In this document: piece after piece, positions 17,678 to 25,912 of the stretch
Layout: every line of letters begins with the position of its first letter
How positions within the stretch are numbered: the stretch's first letter is position 1
Origin: Corynebacterium atrinae
Lineage (GTDB): Bacteria > Actinomycetota > Actinomycetes > Mycobacteriales > Mycobacteriaceae
Direction of reading: 5' to 3'
Length of the DNA: 64,000 nucleotides
Assembly: GCF_030408455.1 (NCBI RefSeq)
Contig: NZ_CP046977.1
Location: forward strand, 1,922,001-1,986,000
Position numbers and translations under genes: made by a program
The notes under the pieces: model-generated
Database searches by the model: none
Told to the model about the DNA's origin: nothing
The model's input: only the letters and a program-made list of their open reading frames with translations

Positions 17678-19107
17678 GTGTTCTCGCAGTCTCAGGTTTA
17701 AACGTCGGCGAGAGCATCCTCACCGATATCAACTTCCAGATCGCGCCGGGTGAGCGCCTAGGAATCATCGGCGAATCCGGCTCCGGTAAGTCCATGACGG
17801 CCCTGTCCATCATGGGGCTGCTCCCCTCTTCCCTATCCGCGACTGGTTCCGTGCGCGTCGCCGGCACCGAGGTCATTGGCCTCGATGATCGCCGGATGCG
17901 CCGCCTTCGAGGCTCCGTGGTCTCCATGGTGTTCCAAGAGCCCATGACCGCCCTGGACCCGTTGATGACGGTGGGTAAGCAAGTTGCGGAGGCCGCTGGC
18001 CGGTCAGATGTCACGCAGTTGTTTAAGGATGTCGCCCTCGACCCCTCCCGCATGAACGCCTACCCCCACGAGCTCTCCGGCGGGCAGCGCCAACGCGTCC
18101 TCATCGCCATGGCACTGGCCAACGACCCCGAGTTACTCATCTGCGACGAGCCCACCACCGCTCTCGACGTCACGGTCCAAGACCAGATTCTCGACCTCCT
18201 GGACGAGCTCGTGGAGAAGAAAGGCGTCGCCCTCCTCTTCATCACCCACGACCTCGGCGTGATCAACCGCATGTGCCGCCGAGTGCTGGTCATGTCCCAA
18301 GGAACCATCGTCGAATCCGGTACCACCGACGACATCCTCCGTCGTCCCGAGCACCCCTACACACAGAAGCTCGTCGCCGCCTCTCTCCCCGGCCAGCCGG
18401 CCGTTCCCCGCCCTGTCGGGGCTCCGGTGTTGTCCTTGCAGAGTGTGACCAGGTCTTACAGCGGCACCCTTGCGCTTGACGACGTCTCCCTCGTCGTCCG
18501 CCGCGGCGAACGCCTCGGCATCGTCGGTGGTTCCGGCTCCGGAAAGACCACCCTCCTCCGCCAGTTCGCCGGCCTGGACACCCCCGACAGCGGCACCGTC
18601 ACCATTGACGCCGATGTCCAAGTCGTCTTCCAAGACCCCCACAGTTCCCTCAACCCGCGCCTGAAGATCGGCTCTTCGGTAGCGGAGGGGATGCGGCTTC
18701 GGTCCGCAGAACGGGTAACCGCCGTCCTCGAGGAAGTCGGCCTGACTGGCGACGCCGCGACCCGCTACCCCCACGAGTTCTCCGGCGGGCAGCGCCAACG
18801 CATCTCCATCGCCCGCGCTGTCGCGGGTAAGCCCGAAGTATTGCTTGCCGACGAGCCCGTCTCCGCCCTCGACGTCTCCGTCCGAGCCCAGGTCCTCGCC
18901 CTGCTCGACCGGCTGGTCGAGGAATACGGACTCACGCTCGTCTTTATTTCCCACGATCTATCGGTCGTCCGCGAAGTCTGCACCACCGTAGCTGTCATGC
19001 ACCAGGGGCGAATCGTCGAAATGGGACCCACCGCCGAGATCTGGGCTAACCCGCAGCACGACTACACCTGCTCTTTGCTGGCGGCGACGTTGGAGATCGA
19101 CGGCTAG
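17674..19107 (+). CDS. Peptide-type ABC importer ATPase with two fused nucleotide-binding domains
   Basis: 477 residues holding both ATPases (DppD plus DppF equivalents). Domain 1 has Walker A GESGSGKSM (about 36), signature LSGGQRQR and Walker B LLICDEPTTALD. Domain 2, from about residue 250, has GGSGSGKTT (about 287), FSGGQRQR and LLADEPVSALD. The first Walker A ends SGKSM, with Met where Thr is common but with the catalytic Lys-Ser intact. The ATG at 17674 overlaps the permease stop; an upstream in-frame extension overlaps the permease and is rejected. Domain fusions of this kind are frequent in actinobacteria. Confidence 0.9.
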   Translation: MSVLAVSGLNVGESILTDINFQIAPGERLGIIGESGSGKSMTALSIMGLLPSSLSATGSVRVAGTEVIGLDDRRMRRLRGSVVSMVFQEPMTALDPLMTVGKQVAEAAGRSDVTQLFKDVALDPSRMNAYPHELSGGQRQRVLIAMALANDPELLICDEPTTALDVTVQDQILDLLDELVEKKGVALLFITHDLGVINRMCRRVLVMSQGTIVESGTTDDILRRPEHPYTQKLVAASLPGQPAVPRPVGAPVLSLQSVTRSYSGTLALDDVSLVVRRGERLGIVGGSGSGKTTLLRQFAGLDTPDSGTVTIDADVQVVFQDPHSSLNPRLKIGSSVAEGMRLRSAERVTAVLEEVGLTGDAATRYPHEFSGGQRQRISIARAVAGKPEVLLADEPVSALDVSVRAQVLALLDRLVEEYGLTLVFISHDLSVVREVCTTVAVMHQGRIVEMGPTAEIWANPQHDYTCSLLAATLEIDG

Positions 19108-19113
19108 GCGGCG

Positions 19114-19202
19114 GTGCCAAAATTCTCTAGAATGCGATTCTCCCTTTTGCGCGACCTGCGGAAACGCTAGGTCATACGATTCATTCTAGAGAATTTTGGC
19201 AC
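19114..19202. repeat. 89-bp element with perfect 21-bp terminal inverted repeats
   Basis: The left arm (19114-19134, begins GTGCCAAAATTC) and right arm (19182-19202, ends GAATTTTGGCAC) are exact reverse complements. They are separated by 47 bases that contain GCGACCTGCGGAAACGC and a second small GACCT/AGGTC pair. The right arm supplies the last codons and stop of thpR, so the element appears to have landed in the 3' end of that gene. It also lies 6 bases behind the ABC ATPase stop and could act as a bidirectional hairpin terminator. No transposase or clear target duplication is seen; it may be a miniature element or a species-specific intergenic repeat. Confidence 0.75.
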
Positions 19203-19755
19203 TTCGCCCTAGCTTGATCCGCTCCAGCACCTCATAGTGCGGTCCCCCACCTCGCCCGCGACCAAGGTGCGACTCCATGAGCACAGCCTCATCGCACGCG
19301 AACGCGGGGCCTTGGTAAACGTTGAGGATGTGGACGAGCTCCCCCACCGCCCAGCGTTCCCTCGTCCGCGCGATGGTCAGGTGCGGTTTCTGCGGTCGAT
19401 GGCCTGGCTCTCCTGATTCCAGCCCGAGAGCCCCGAGAGCACTGTCCGCCATGAGGCGTGTGAGGGGCTTTTTGTCTCCCGCCACACCCATCCACAGGGT
19501 GCGATGGCCGAAGGATCCGGCGCCCTTGATCCGAAGCGTCAAGGGTTCGCAGGCGCTGGCGGCATGGGCAAGGTGGGCCGCGAGCTGGGAGGTGTCGTTG
19601 GGTTGCTCTCCGTAGAAACACAACGTCACATGCCAATTGTCGGGGTCGACCCAGCGCAGACTATTGGGAAACTCCCCGCGCAGCGGGCGCAGGGTGGACA
19701 CCAGGTGTTCCCTGGCTGCCTCGGAGGGGAGTAGGGCGGAAAACAGTCTTCTCAT
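19186..19755 (-). CDS. thpR: RNA 2',3'-cyclic phosphodiesterase (LigT/ThpR family)
   Basis: 189 residues with two HxT catalytic motifs, HVTLCF (H42, T44) and HLTIAR (H125, T127), the signature of the 2H phosphoesterase fold. It hydrolyses 2',3'-cyclic phosphate ends of RNA to 2'-phosphates. The final codons (SAKIL and stop) lie inside the right arm of the 89-bp inverted-repeat element, so the natural C-terminus may have been replaced. Both catalytic motifs are intact. The gene diverges from the ribose operon. Confidence 0.88.
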   Translation of the reverse strand: MRRLFSALLPSEAAREHLVSTLRPLRGEFPNSLRWVDPDNWHVTLCFYGEQPNDTSQLAAHLAHAASACEPLTLRIKGAGSFGHRTLWMGVAGDKKPLTRLMADSALGALGLESGEPGHRPQKPHLTIARTRERWAVGELVHILNVYQGPAFACDEAVLMESHLGRGRGGGPHYEVLERIKLGRSAKIL

Positions 19756-19860
19756 GGTGTGTGGTGGCAGGAGATGTGGAGCGGGTGCTCGTCATTCGCC
19801 GTCACCGAAGAGGGAATGTGCCACGGACCACCAGCTTTGATTTTATGTGAGCCCCGCCAC

Positions 19861-19890
19861 TTGACGGGGGTAGCACTTTGTGGATAGCGT
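19861..19890 (+). promoter_or_regulatory. Candidate promoter of the rbs operon
   Basis: TTGACG (19861-19866) and TAGCGT (19885-19890) are separated by 18 bases, matching actinobacterial -35 and TANNNT -10 elements. The palindromic operator begins 14 bases downstream of the -10 box, where a bound repressor would block RNA polymerase. Confidence 0.5.
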
Positions 19891-19904
19891 AGCACTCAGC
19901 AGCT

Positions 19905-19922
19905 TGTGCAATCGATTGCACA
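19905..19922. promoter_or_regulatory. Palindromic LacI-type operator, TGTGCAATCGATTGCACA
   Basis: A perfect 18-bp palindrome with a central CG step, the usual form of LacI/GalR/RbsR operators. It lies 28 bases before the rbsR start and just downstream of a plausible promoter. Autoregulation of the rbs operon by RbsR, relieved by ribose or a phosphorylated ribose, is the expected mechanism in this family. Confidence 0.75.
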
Positions 19923-19950
19923 CCGCCTCACAGTCGGGAAGGAGCCGATC

Positions 19951-20994
19951 ATGGCATCCACCGCCGCGACGCTGAAAGACGTAGCGCACGCCGCGGGAGT
20001 GGCAGTCTCCACGGCCTCACGAGCTCTCGCGGGCAACCCCGTGGTCTCCCAAGAGACCAGCGACCGAGTCCGGCAGTGTGCCGAGCAGCTCAACTATCGG
20101 CCCAACGCCCAAGCCCGCGCTCTACGCAGCTCCCGGTCCAACATCATCGGCGTCACCATCCCCAGCCTGGTCAACCCCTACTTCGCGGAGATGGCCGCCG
20201 TCATCCAAGAGGAAGCCAACCGGGCCGGGATATCGACGATCATCTCCTCTACCTCTGAAGACGCCGAGCGGCTGATCGACTCACTTCACATCCTCAGTGA
20301 TCAGCGCGTGGACGGCATCATCGCGGTCCCCTACAACGGCACGGAAGATTCACTCGCCGCGCTCGATGCCACCGGCATGCCTTTGGTCCTCGTCGACCGC
20401 GAGCTGCCTGGAAACAAGCACCTGTCAGTGGCCTCGGACTCCAGTGCTGGCTTAAGCTCCGCCGTCGCCCACCTCTTGGAGAAGGGCAACCGACGCATCG
20501 GCTATCTCTCCGGCCCAATGACGACCTCCACCGGCGTTACCCGCCTGGAAGAATTCACCGCCGCTTGCCACCATTTTCAGCTCCCGGAACAGCCTATCTA
20601 TCAGGGCGGATACCACCGCGAGGATGGCTACCGCGGCACCGAGTGGCTGCTGTCCCAGAACGTCGATGCGATCATCGCGGGCGATTCCATGATGACCGTC
20701 GGGGCACTGGAAGCCTGCCACAAAAAGGGCATCGCCATCGGCCACGACGTGGCGCTCATCGGTTTCGACGACCAGCCCATCATGCGCTTGCAGGCCTGCC
20801 CGATCACGGTCATCGACCAGCAGGTCGCAACGATGGGGCGGCTGGCTTTTTCGCTGCTCCACAACCTCATCACCGATGAAGGCGGCAGCGGAAAGTCCCC
20901 GCCTTCCTCCATCCGAACGCCCACGACGCTCATCATCCGGGCGTCCTCAGATTTCGATCGCTCATCAACCACAGATAAGGAGGTACGACCATGA
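19951..20994 (+). CDS. rbsR: LacI-family repressor of the ribose operon
   Basis: 347 residues. The N-terminal LacI helix-turn-helix is TLKDVAHAAGVAVSTASRALAGNPVVS, followed by the hinge RPNAQARALRSSRSNIIGVTIPSLVNPYF and a periplasmic-binding-like effector domain. The start at 19951 follows GGAAGGAG; an in-frame GTG at 19906 lies within the operator and is rejected. The stop overlaps rbsA by 4 bases. The palindrome at 19905-19922 is its likely target. Confidence 0.9.
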   Translation: MASTAATLKDVAHAAGVAVSTASRALAGNPVVSQETSDRVRQCAEQLNYRPNAQARALRSSRSNIIGVTIPSLVNPYFAEMAAVIQEEANRAGISTIISSTSEDAERLIDSLHILSDQRVDGIIAVPYNGTEDSLAALDATGMPLVLVDRELPGNKHLSVASDSSAGLSSAVAHLLEKGNRRIGYLSGPMTTSTGVTRLEEFTAACHHFQLPEQPIYQGGYHREDGYRGTEWLLSQNVDAIIAGDSMMTVGALEACHKKGIAIGHDVALIGFDDQPIMRLQACPITVIDQQVATMGRLAFSLLHNLITDEGGSGKSPPSSIRTPTTLIIRASSDFDRSSTTDKEVRP

Positions 20995-22547
20995 CAAACG
21001 AGTCTCAGCCGCTGCTCCAATTGGATAAAGTCTCAAAGTCCTTTGGCCCCGTCAATGTCATCCGCGACGTCAGCGTCTCGGTTCATCCCGGCCAGGTCCA
21101 GGCACTCCTGGGAGAAAACGGTGCGGGTAAATCGACACTCATCAAGATGATGTCTGGTGTGTACCAACCGGATTCCGGCCGCATCATTATCGACGGAAAA
21201 GAAACCCACCTCCCCAACACAAAGGCCGCCGAAGAGCTCGGGATCGGCACCATCCACCAGGAGCTCAATCTCGTTCCCACCATGTCCGTCGCCGAGAACG
21301 TCATGCTCGGCCGCATGCCAACGCGGATGGGGATGGTCAACTTCCGTGAGATGCGCGCGCAAGCCCAGGCCGCCCTTGACATCATTGGCGTTGACGTTGA
21401 CCTAGACACCCCCGTCGGCGAGCTCGGCATTGCCCGCCAGCAGCTCGTGGAGATCGCCAAGGCGCTCTCACTCAATGCCCGCATCCTCATTCTCGACGAG
21501 CCCACCGCGGCACTCACCGGCCACGAAATTGATCAGCTGTTCACCGTCGTTGATGATCTCAAGGCCAAAGGGGTGGGCATGGTCTTCATCTCCCACCACC
21601 TTGATGAGATCGCTCGCATCGCCGACACCGTCTCCGTGCTACGCGACGGCGAGTTCGTCGCCGAGGTGCCCGCCACCACCGCCGAAGACATCCTCGTCCG
21701 CCTCATGGTCGGCCGCGACATTGAGGATCAATTCCCCCGCGTCAAGCCCGAGATCGGGCTGCCAGTCCTCGAAGTCAACGGTTTAAGCTCCGCGGGCAAG
21801 TTCAGCGACATCAGTTTCACCGTCCACGCTGGCGAGGTCGTCGGCTTGGCTGGCCTCGTCGGCGCCGGCCGTACAGAGGTAGTTCGGGCGTTGGCGGGGG
21901 CAGATCCCATCGATTCCGGCGAGGTCATCATTGACAGCCAACCGGTCCCCCACAACGACGTCGCCGAAGCCATTCGGCGCGGCGTCGGCCATGTTCCGGA
22001 AAGCCGTAAGTCGCAGGGCTTGGTCCTCGATGCCACTGTCGGCGAAAACCTGGGACTAGCCACGCTGCGCTCGACCTCTCGGTTCGGCCTGGCTGACTTG
22101 AAGGGCCAGAAGTCTCGCGCCGCCGACGTCGCCGAGAAACTGCGCATCCGCATGGCCAACCTTGACCAGCCGATCCGCGATCTGTCCGGCGGTAACCAAC
22201 AAAAGGCCGTCTTCGGCCGCTGGGTGCTCGCCGGTTCCACAGTATTGCTTCTCGACGAACCCACGCGCGGCGTCGACGTCGGCGCCAAGGTGGAGATTTA
22301 CAACATCATCAACGAATTGACTGAGGCCGGCGGTGCCGTCCTCATGGTCTCCAGCGAGCTGCCCGAGGTCCTGGGTATGTCGGATCGCGTGCTCGTCATG
22401 TCGGGCGGGCGCCTGGCCGGCGAGCTGCCGAACACCGCCACCCAAGATGAAGTCATGGCTCTCGCGGTGTCACAAATCGATGACGGGCTCACCGACGATG
22501 CCCTCGCCCACCTTGAAACAGAAGAACACGAACAGGAGACACGATGA
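20991..22547 (+). CDS. rbsA: Ribose ABC importer ATPase RbsA (double nucleotide-binding domain)
   Basis: 518 residues with tandem ATPase domains, as in all RbsA/XylG/MglA proteins. Domain 1 has LGENGAGKSTL and the LSLNARILILDEPTAALT Walker B region. Domain 2 has the degenerate GLVGAGRTEVVR loop, the LSGGNQQK signature and LLLDEPTRGVDVGAK. The linked genes encode the permease, binding protein, kinase and pyranase, so ribose or a similar pentose is the likely cargo. It overlaps rbsR and rbsC by 4 bases each. Confidence 0.92.
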   Translation: MTNESQPLLQLDKVSKSFGPVNVIRDVSVSVHPGQVQALLGENGAGKSTLIKMMSGVYQPDSGRIIIDGKETHLPNTKAAEELGIGTIHQELNLVPTMSVAENVMLGRMPTRMGMVNFREMRAQAQAALDIIGVDVDLDTPVGELGIARQQLVEIAKALSLNARILILDEPTAALTGHEIDQLFTVVDDLKAKGVGMVFISHHLDEIARIADTVSVLRDGEFVAEVPATTAEDILVRLMVGRDIEDQFPRVKPEIGLPVLEVNGLSSAGKFSDISFTVHAGEVVGLAGLVGAGRTEVVRALAGADPIDSGEVIIDSQPVPHNDVAEAIRRGVGHVPESRKSQGLVLDATVGENLGLATLRSTSRFGLADLKGQKSRAADVAEKLRIRMANLDQPIRDLSGGNQQKAVFGRWVLAGSTVLLLDEPTRGVDVGAKVEIYNIINELTEAGGAVLMVSSELPEVLGMSDRVLVMSGGRLAGELPNTATQDEVMALAVSQIDDGLTDDALAHLETEEHEQETR

Positions 22548-23512
22548 CCACCGCAACCCCGACCCGCTCCACCAAGGGGCGCGCTGTCCTCAATTGGGTG
22601 ATGAACAACGGTGCCCTCGTCGGCCTCGTCGTTTTGTGCATCGCCCTGTTTATCGCCACCCCGCACTTCCTCACGGTGAACAACTTCGTCAACATCGGTA
22701 TTCAGGCCGCGACGGTCGCCATCTTGGCGTTCGGCATGACCTTCGTCATCGTCACCGCTGGCATTGATTTGTCCGTCGGTGCGGTCGCGGCGCTTGGCGC
22801 CATGGTCTCGGCGTGGTTCTTCGTCGAGGCTGGCCTCCCGGGCTGGATCACCCTGATCCTGGGCCTGCTCACCGGGCTGCTGGCGGGTGCGATCAGCGGC
22901 CTCGCCACCGCCTATGGCAAGTTGCCGGCGTTCATTGCCACGCTGGCCATGATGTCCATCGCCCGCGGCGCTACCCTGGTGATCTCCCAGGGCTCCCCCA
23001 TCCCGACCGCGTCGAGCGTGAATTGGCTCGGCTCGACCGTGGCGGGCATCCCGATCCCCATCGTCATGATGGTCATCGCTGGCCTGCTGTGTTGGTTCAT
23101 CCTGTCCCGCACGGTCATTGGTCGCTCCATGTACGCGATCGGCGGCAACACCGAGGCAGCCCGCCTATCGGGTCTGCCGGTGAAGAAGATCCTCGTCACC
23201 GTCTATGCACTGTCCGGTTTATTCGCCGGCTTGGCGGGTCTGGTCATGGCGGGCCGGCTTTCTTCCGCGCAGCCGCAGGCGGGTGTGGGCTATGAGCTCG
23301 ACGCCATCGCCGCGGTCGTGATCGGCGGTGCATCGCTGGCCGGCGGCAGCGGCAAGGCAACCGGCACCCTCGTCGGTGCGATCCTCCTGGCCGTGATCCG
23401 CAATGGCCTCAACCTACTCAACGTGTCGTCGTTTTGGCAGCAGATTGTCATCGGCCTCGTCATCGCGCTGGCCGTCGGTTTCGACGTCCTCCGCAAGAAG
23501 ACCACCTCTTAA
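22544..23512 (+). CDS. rbsC: Ribose ABC importer permease RbsC
   Basis: 322 residues with about eight to ten membrane segments and the family motifs GIDLSVGAVAALGA and AVVIGGASLAGGSGKATGTLVGA. It forms the homodimeric pore with RbsA. The ATGA overlap with rbsA indicates coupling; rbsB follows after 27 bases with AGAAAGCAGG as a ribosome binding site. Confidence 0.93.
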   Translation: MTTATPTRSTKGRAVLNWVMNNGALVGLVVLCIALFIATPHFLTVNNFVNIGIQAATVAILAFGMTFVIVTAGIDLSVGAVAALGAMVSAWFFVEAGLPGWITLILGLLTGLLAGAISGLATAYGKLPAFIATLAMMSIARGATLVISQGSPIPTASSVNWLGSTVAGIPIPIVMMVIAGLLCWFILSRTVIGRSMYAIGGNTEAARLSGLPVKKILVTVYALSGLFAGLAGLVMAGRLSSAQPQAGVGYELDAIAAVVIGGASLAGGSGKATGTLVGAILLAVIRNGLNLLNVSSFWQQIVIGLVIALAVGFDVLRKKTTS

Positions 23513-23539
23513 TTCCCCTCTCCAGAAAGCAGGAATCTC

Positions 23540-24472
23540 ATGTCTTTGATCCGCAAGTCCGTCGCAGTTATCGCCTCCGTATCCCTGGCCTTCAGCTTGG
23601 CTGCCTGCAACCGCGATTCCGCCGGTGAAGGCGGTAGTGGCAGCGTGACCCTCGCCCTGTCCACACAGACCAACCCCTTCTTCGTGCAGGTGCGTGATGG
23701 TGCGCAGGAAAAGGCCGATGAGCTGGGCATCAAGCTCAATGTCCAGGACGCCTCGGACGATCCCTCGACCCAGACCAACCAGCTCAACAATGCGGCCAGC
23801 TCCGGCGCGGAAGTTGTGATCGTTAACCCCACGGATTCCGATGCCGTCGTCCCCGCCGTCCAGGCCCTCAACAATGCCGACATCCCCGTGATCGCCGTGG
23901 ACCGTTCTTCTAACGGTGGCGAGATCGCGTCCTTCATCGCTTCGGATAACGTCGCCGGCGGCAAGCAGGCCGCCGATGCCCTCGCCGCCGCCATCGGCGA
24001 GGAAGGCGAGGTCCTCGTCCTCCAGGGCATCGCCGGTTCCTCCGCCTCCCGCGACCGTGGCCAGGGCTTCGCCGAAGGAATCGCCGCCTACCCGAACATC
24101 AAGGTGGCAGCGACCCAGACGGCGAACTTCGACCGTACGGAAGGACTGGACGTCGCCACGAATCTTTTGCAGGCACACCCGAATGTCAAGGCGATCTTCG
24201 CCGAGAACGACGAGATGGCGCTGGGCGCCCTCGAAGCCCTTGGCGCTCGGGCCGGCTCCGAGGTGATGGTCGTTGGATTCGACGGCACCGCTGATGGCCT
24301 GCGTGCCGTCAAGGAGGGCCGTATGGTAGCTACCATCGCCCAGCAGCCGGGCGAGCTGGGTGCCCGTGCGGTCGAAGAGGCCAAGAAGATCCTCGACGGC
24401 GAGACCCCGCAGGCGGAGGTGCCGGTCGAGGTCGTGACCGTCACCAAGGACAACGTTGAGGAGTACCTGTGA
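23540..24472 (+). CDS. rbsB: Ribose-binding lipoprotein RbsB
   Basis: 310 residues. The N-terminal signal with lipobox (SLAAC, Cys about residue 23) shows membrane anchoring, normal for binding proteins of Gram-positives. The periplasmic-binding fold matches the pentose/hexose family: TLALSTQTNPFFVQVRDGAQEKADELG, later VIVNPTDSDAVVPAVQ, VIAVDRSSNGG and VVGFDGTADGLRAV. It delivers sugar to RbsC. The stop overlaps the GTG of rbsK by 4 bases. Confidence 0.92.
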   Translation: MSLIRKSVAVIASVSLAFSLAACNRDSAGEGGSGSVTLALSTQTNPFFVQVRDGAQEKADELGIKLNVQDASDDPSTQTNQLNNAASSGAEVVIVNPTDSDAVVPAVQALNNADIPVIAVDRSSNGGEIASFIASDNVAGGKQAADALAAAIGEEGEVLVLQGIAGSSASRDRGQGFAEGIAAYPNIKVAATQTANFDRTEGLDVATNLLQAHPNVKAIFAENDEMALGALEALGARAGSEVMVVGFDGTADGLRAVKEGRMVATIAQQPGELGARAVEEAKKILDGETPQAEVPVEVVTVTKDNVEEYL

Positions 24473-25371
24473 GTATTGTCGTCGTCGGTTCCATAAACGC
24501 TGACCTCACCGTTCGCGTAGCACGCCACCCCGCCCCCGGGGAGACCCTCATGGGCGCTGGCGGCGGCGTGACAGCGGGTGGAAAAGGCGCGAACCAGGCC
24601 GTCGCGGCGGCTCTGCAGGGGGCGTCGGTGGCGATGGTTTCGGCCGTCGGCAAGGATCCTTATGCTGCCCCGGCCACCAAGCACCTGCGTGCGGCGGGCG
24701 TCGATATGCAATCCGTCGCCGAGGTGGACGGCCCCACCGGGTTGGCCGTGATCACCGTCGCAGATGACGGCGAGAACAGCATTGTCGTGGTGCCCGGCGC
24801 AAATGCCTCCGTGGACGCTGCGTATGTAGATTCCTGTGCGGGTGTTATCGCTGCCGCCGAGATAGTCCTGCTGCAGGGTGAAATCCCGGCCGATGGTTTC
24901 GCCGCTGCCGTCCAGCACGCGACGGGGCGAGTCGTGGTCAACCTGGCGCCGGTCATCGAGGTCGATCGCGAGGCCCTCCTCCAGGCCGATCCTCTCATGG
25001 CCAACGAGCACGAGGCGGGGCTCATCCTTGAGCAGCTCGGCGCGGGCATCGCCTCCGCGGATCCGGCAGACCTGGCCCAAGCGCTTCTTGACGCTGGTTT
25101 CCCTTCCGTCGTCCTCACCCTCGGCGGGGCGGGCGCGATGGTTGCAGATGCTGGAGGTACGACTCCCATCGTCACACCGAAGGTCAACGCCGTTGACACT
25201 ACCGGCGCCGGGGATGCGTTTGCGGGGGCGTTTGTCGCCCGCCTCACCGCTGGCGATTCGCTGGTGCAGGCGGCCGAGCACGCGGCCCGCGTCGGTGCTT
25301 TCGCCGTCACGGGTGAGGGCGCGCAGGCTTCATACCCGGCGCTCACGGAAACGTTGCCGGAGGTGAGCTAG
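24469..25371 (+). CDS. rbsK: Ribokinase
   Basis: A 300-residue PfkB-family kinase making ribose 5-phosphate from ribose and ATP. PfkB signature 1 is AGGKGANQAVAAALQGA (about 41-56) and signature 2 is DTTGAGDAFAGAFVA with the catalytic Asp in GAGD (about 249). The start is GTG at 24469 (GTGA overlap with rbsB). Full length, all key motifs present. Confidence 0.93.
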   Translation: MSIVVVGSINADLTVRVARHPAPGETLMGAGGGVTAGGKGANQAVAAALQGASVAMVSAVGKDPYAAPATKHLRAAGVDMQSVAEVDGPTGLAVITVADDGENSIVVVPGANASVDAAYVDSCAGVIAAAEIVLLQGEIPADGFAAAVQHATGRVVVNLAPVIEVDREALLQADPLMANEHEAGLILEQLGAGIASADPADLAQALLDAGFPSVVLTLGGAGAMVADAGGTTPIVTPKVNAVDTTGAGDAFAGAFVARLTAGDSLVQAAEHAARVGAFAVTGEGAQASYPALTETLPEVS

Positions 25372-25375
25372 CCTC

Positions 25376-25750
25376 ATGCGCCGACACGGAATCCTCAACT
25401 CGGAGCTCGCGAGGCTGATCAATCGCCTCGGCCACACCGACACGTGGGCCGTCGCCGACTGCGGGCTCCCCATTCCCGCTGGGGTGCCGGTTGTTGACCT
25501 GGCATTGGTCTTCGGCGTCCCCCGTTTCGCCGAGGTCGTCGACGCCGTCCTGGCCGAGGTTGTCGTCGAGTCCGGCACCATCGCCGACTCCACGCCGGCT
25601 GTGGTCCGGGACATGCTTATCGACGTCCCCCTCGTCGAGACCACCCACGATGATCTCAAGGACCAGCTTAAAAGCTGTTCCTTCGTCATCCGCACCGGAG
25701 AAACCACGCCCTACGCGAATGTGATTTTCCGCAGCGGCGTGCCCTTCTGA
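25376..25750 (+). CDS. rbsD: D-ribose pyranase
   Basis: A 124-residue RbsD/FucU family protein converting the pyranose form of ribose to the furanose form used by ribokinase. Conserved His20 lies in RLGHTDTWAVADCGLPIP and the C-terminal RTGETTPYANVIFRSGVPF is typical. It follows rbsK by 4 bases and ends the operon, one base before a hairpin terminator. A copy of GCTTATCGACG falls in the LID codons at 25615. Confidence 0.93.
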   Translation: MRRHGILNSELARLINRLGHTDTWAVADCGLPIPAGVPVVDLALVFGVPRFAEVVDAVLAEVVVESGTIADSTPAVVRDMLIDVPLVETTHDDLKDQLKSCSFVIRTGETTPYANVIFRSGVPF

Positions 25751-25775
25751 TCTACGCGGGCCTAGCCCGCGTAGA
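25751..25775. terminator. 11-bp stem, 3-base loop hairpin between convergent genes
   Basis: TCTACGCGGGC and GCCCGCGTAGA pair perfectly around CTA. It directly follows the rbsD stop and includes the stop codon of the small minus-strand ORF, so it probably ends transcription in both directions. There is no strong T-tract on either side, so intrinsic termination may be weak. Confidence 0.65.
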
Positions 25776-25902
25776 AGACGGTTAAGATCCCAGTGTCCAA
25801 GAGGTGTTCGTCGGTGACCTCAAAGACGCTGGTCAACCTCTCGAATTCCGAGACTTCGACCCCAGAGAGGTCCACATGCTCGCGATGATCGGGCAAATGC
25901 AT
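25762..25902 (-). CDS. Small hypothetical protein (46 aa)
   Basis: An acidic 46-residue frame, MHLPDHREHVDLSG to the end GILTVFYAG, starting 10 bases after the prolyl aminopeptidase stop on the same strand. Amino-acid composition is protein-like (regular hydrophobic spacing, no low complexity) and GAGGGAC precedes the ATG, although spacing is short. The stop lies in the hairpin at 25751-25775. No family recognised; it may be co-translated with the peptidase gene. Confidence 0.45.
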   Translation of the reverse strand: MHLPDHREHVDLSGVEVSEFERLTSVFEVTDEHLLDTGILTVFYAG

Positions 25903-25912
25903 GTCCCTCACT

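Noticed and set aside
24088..25281. 397-codon minus-strand frame opposite rbsB and rbsK
   Set aside because: Antisense to two well-supported genes in one operon.
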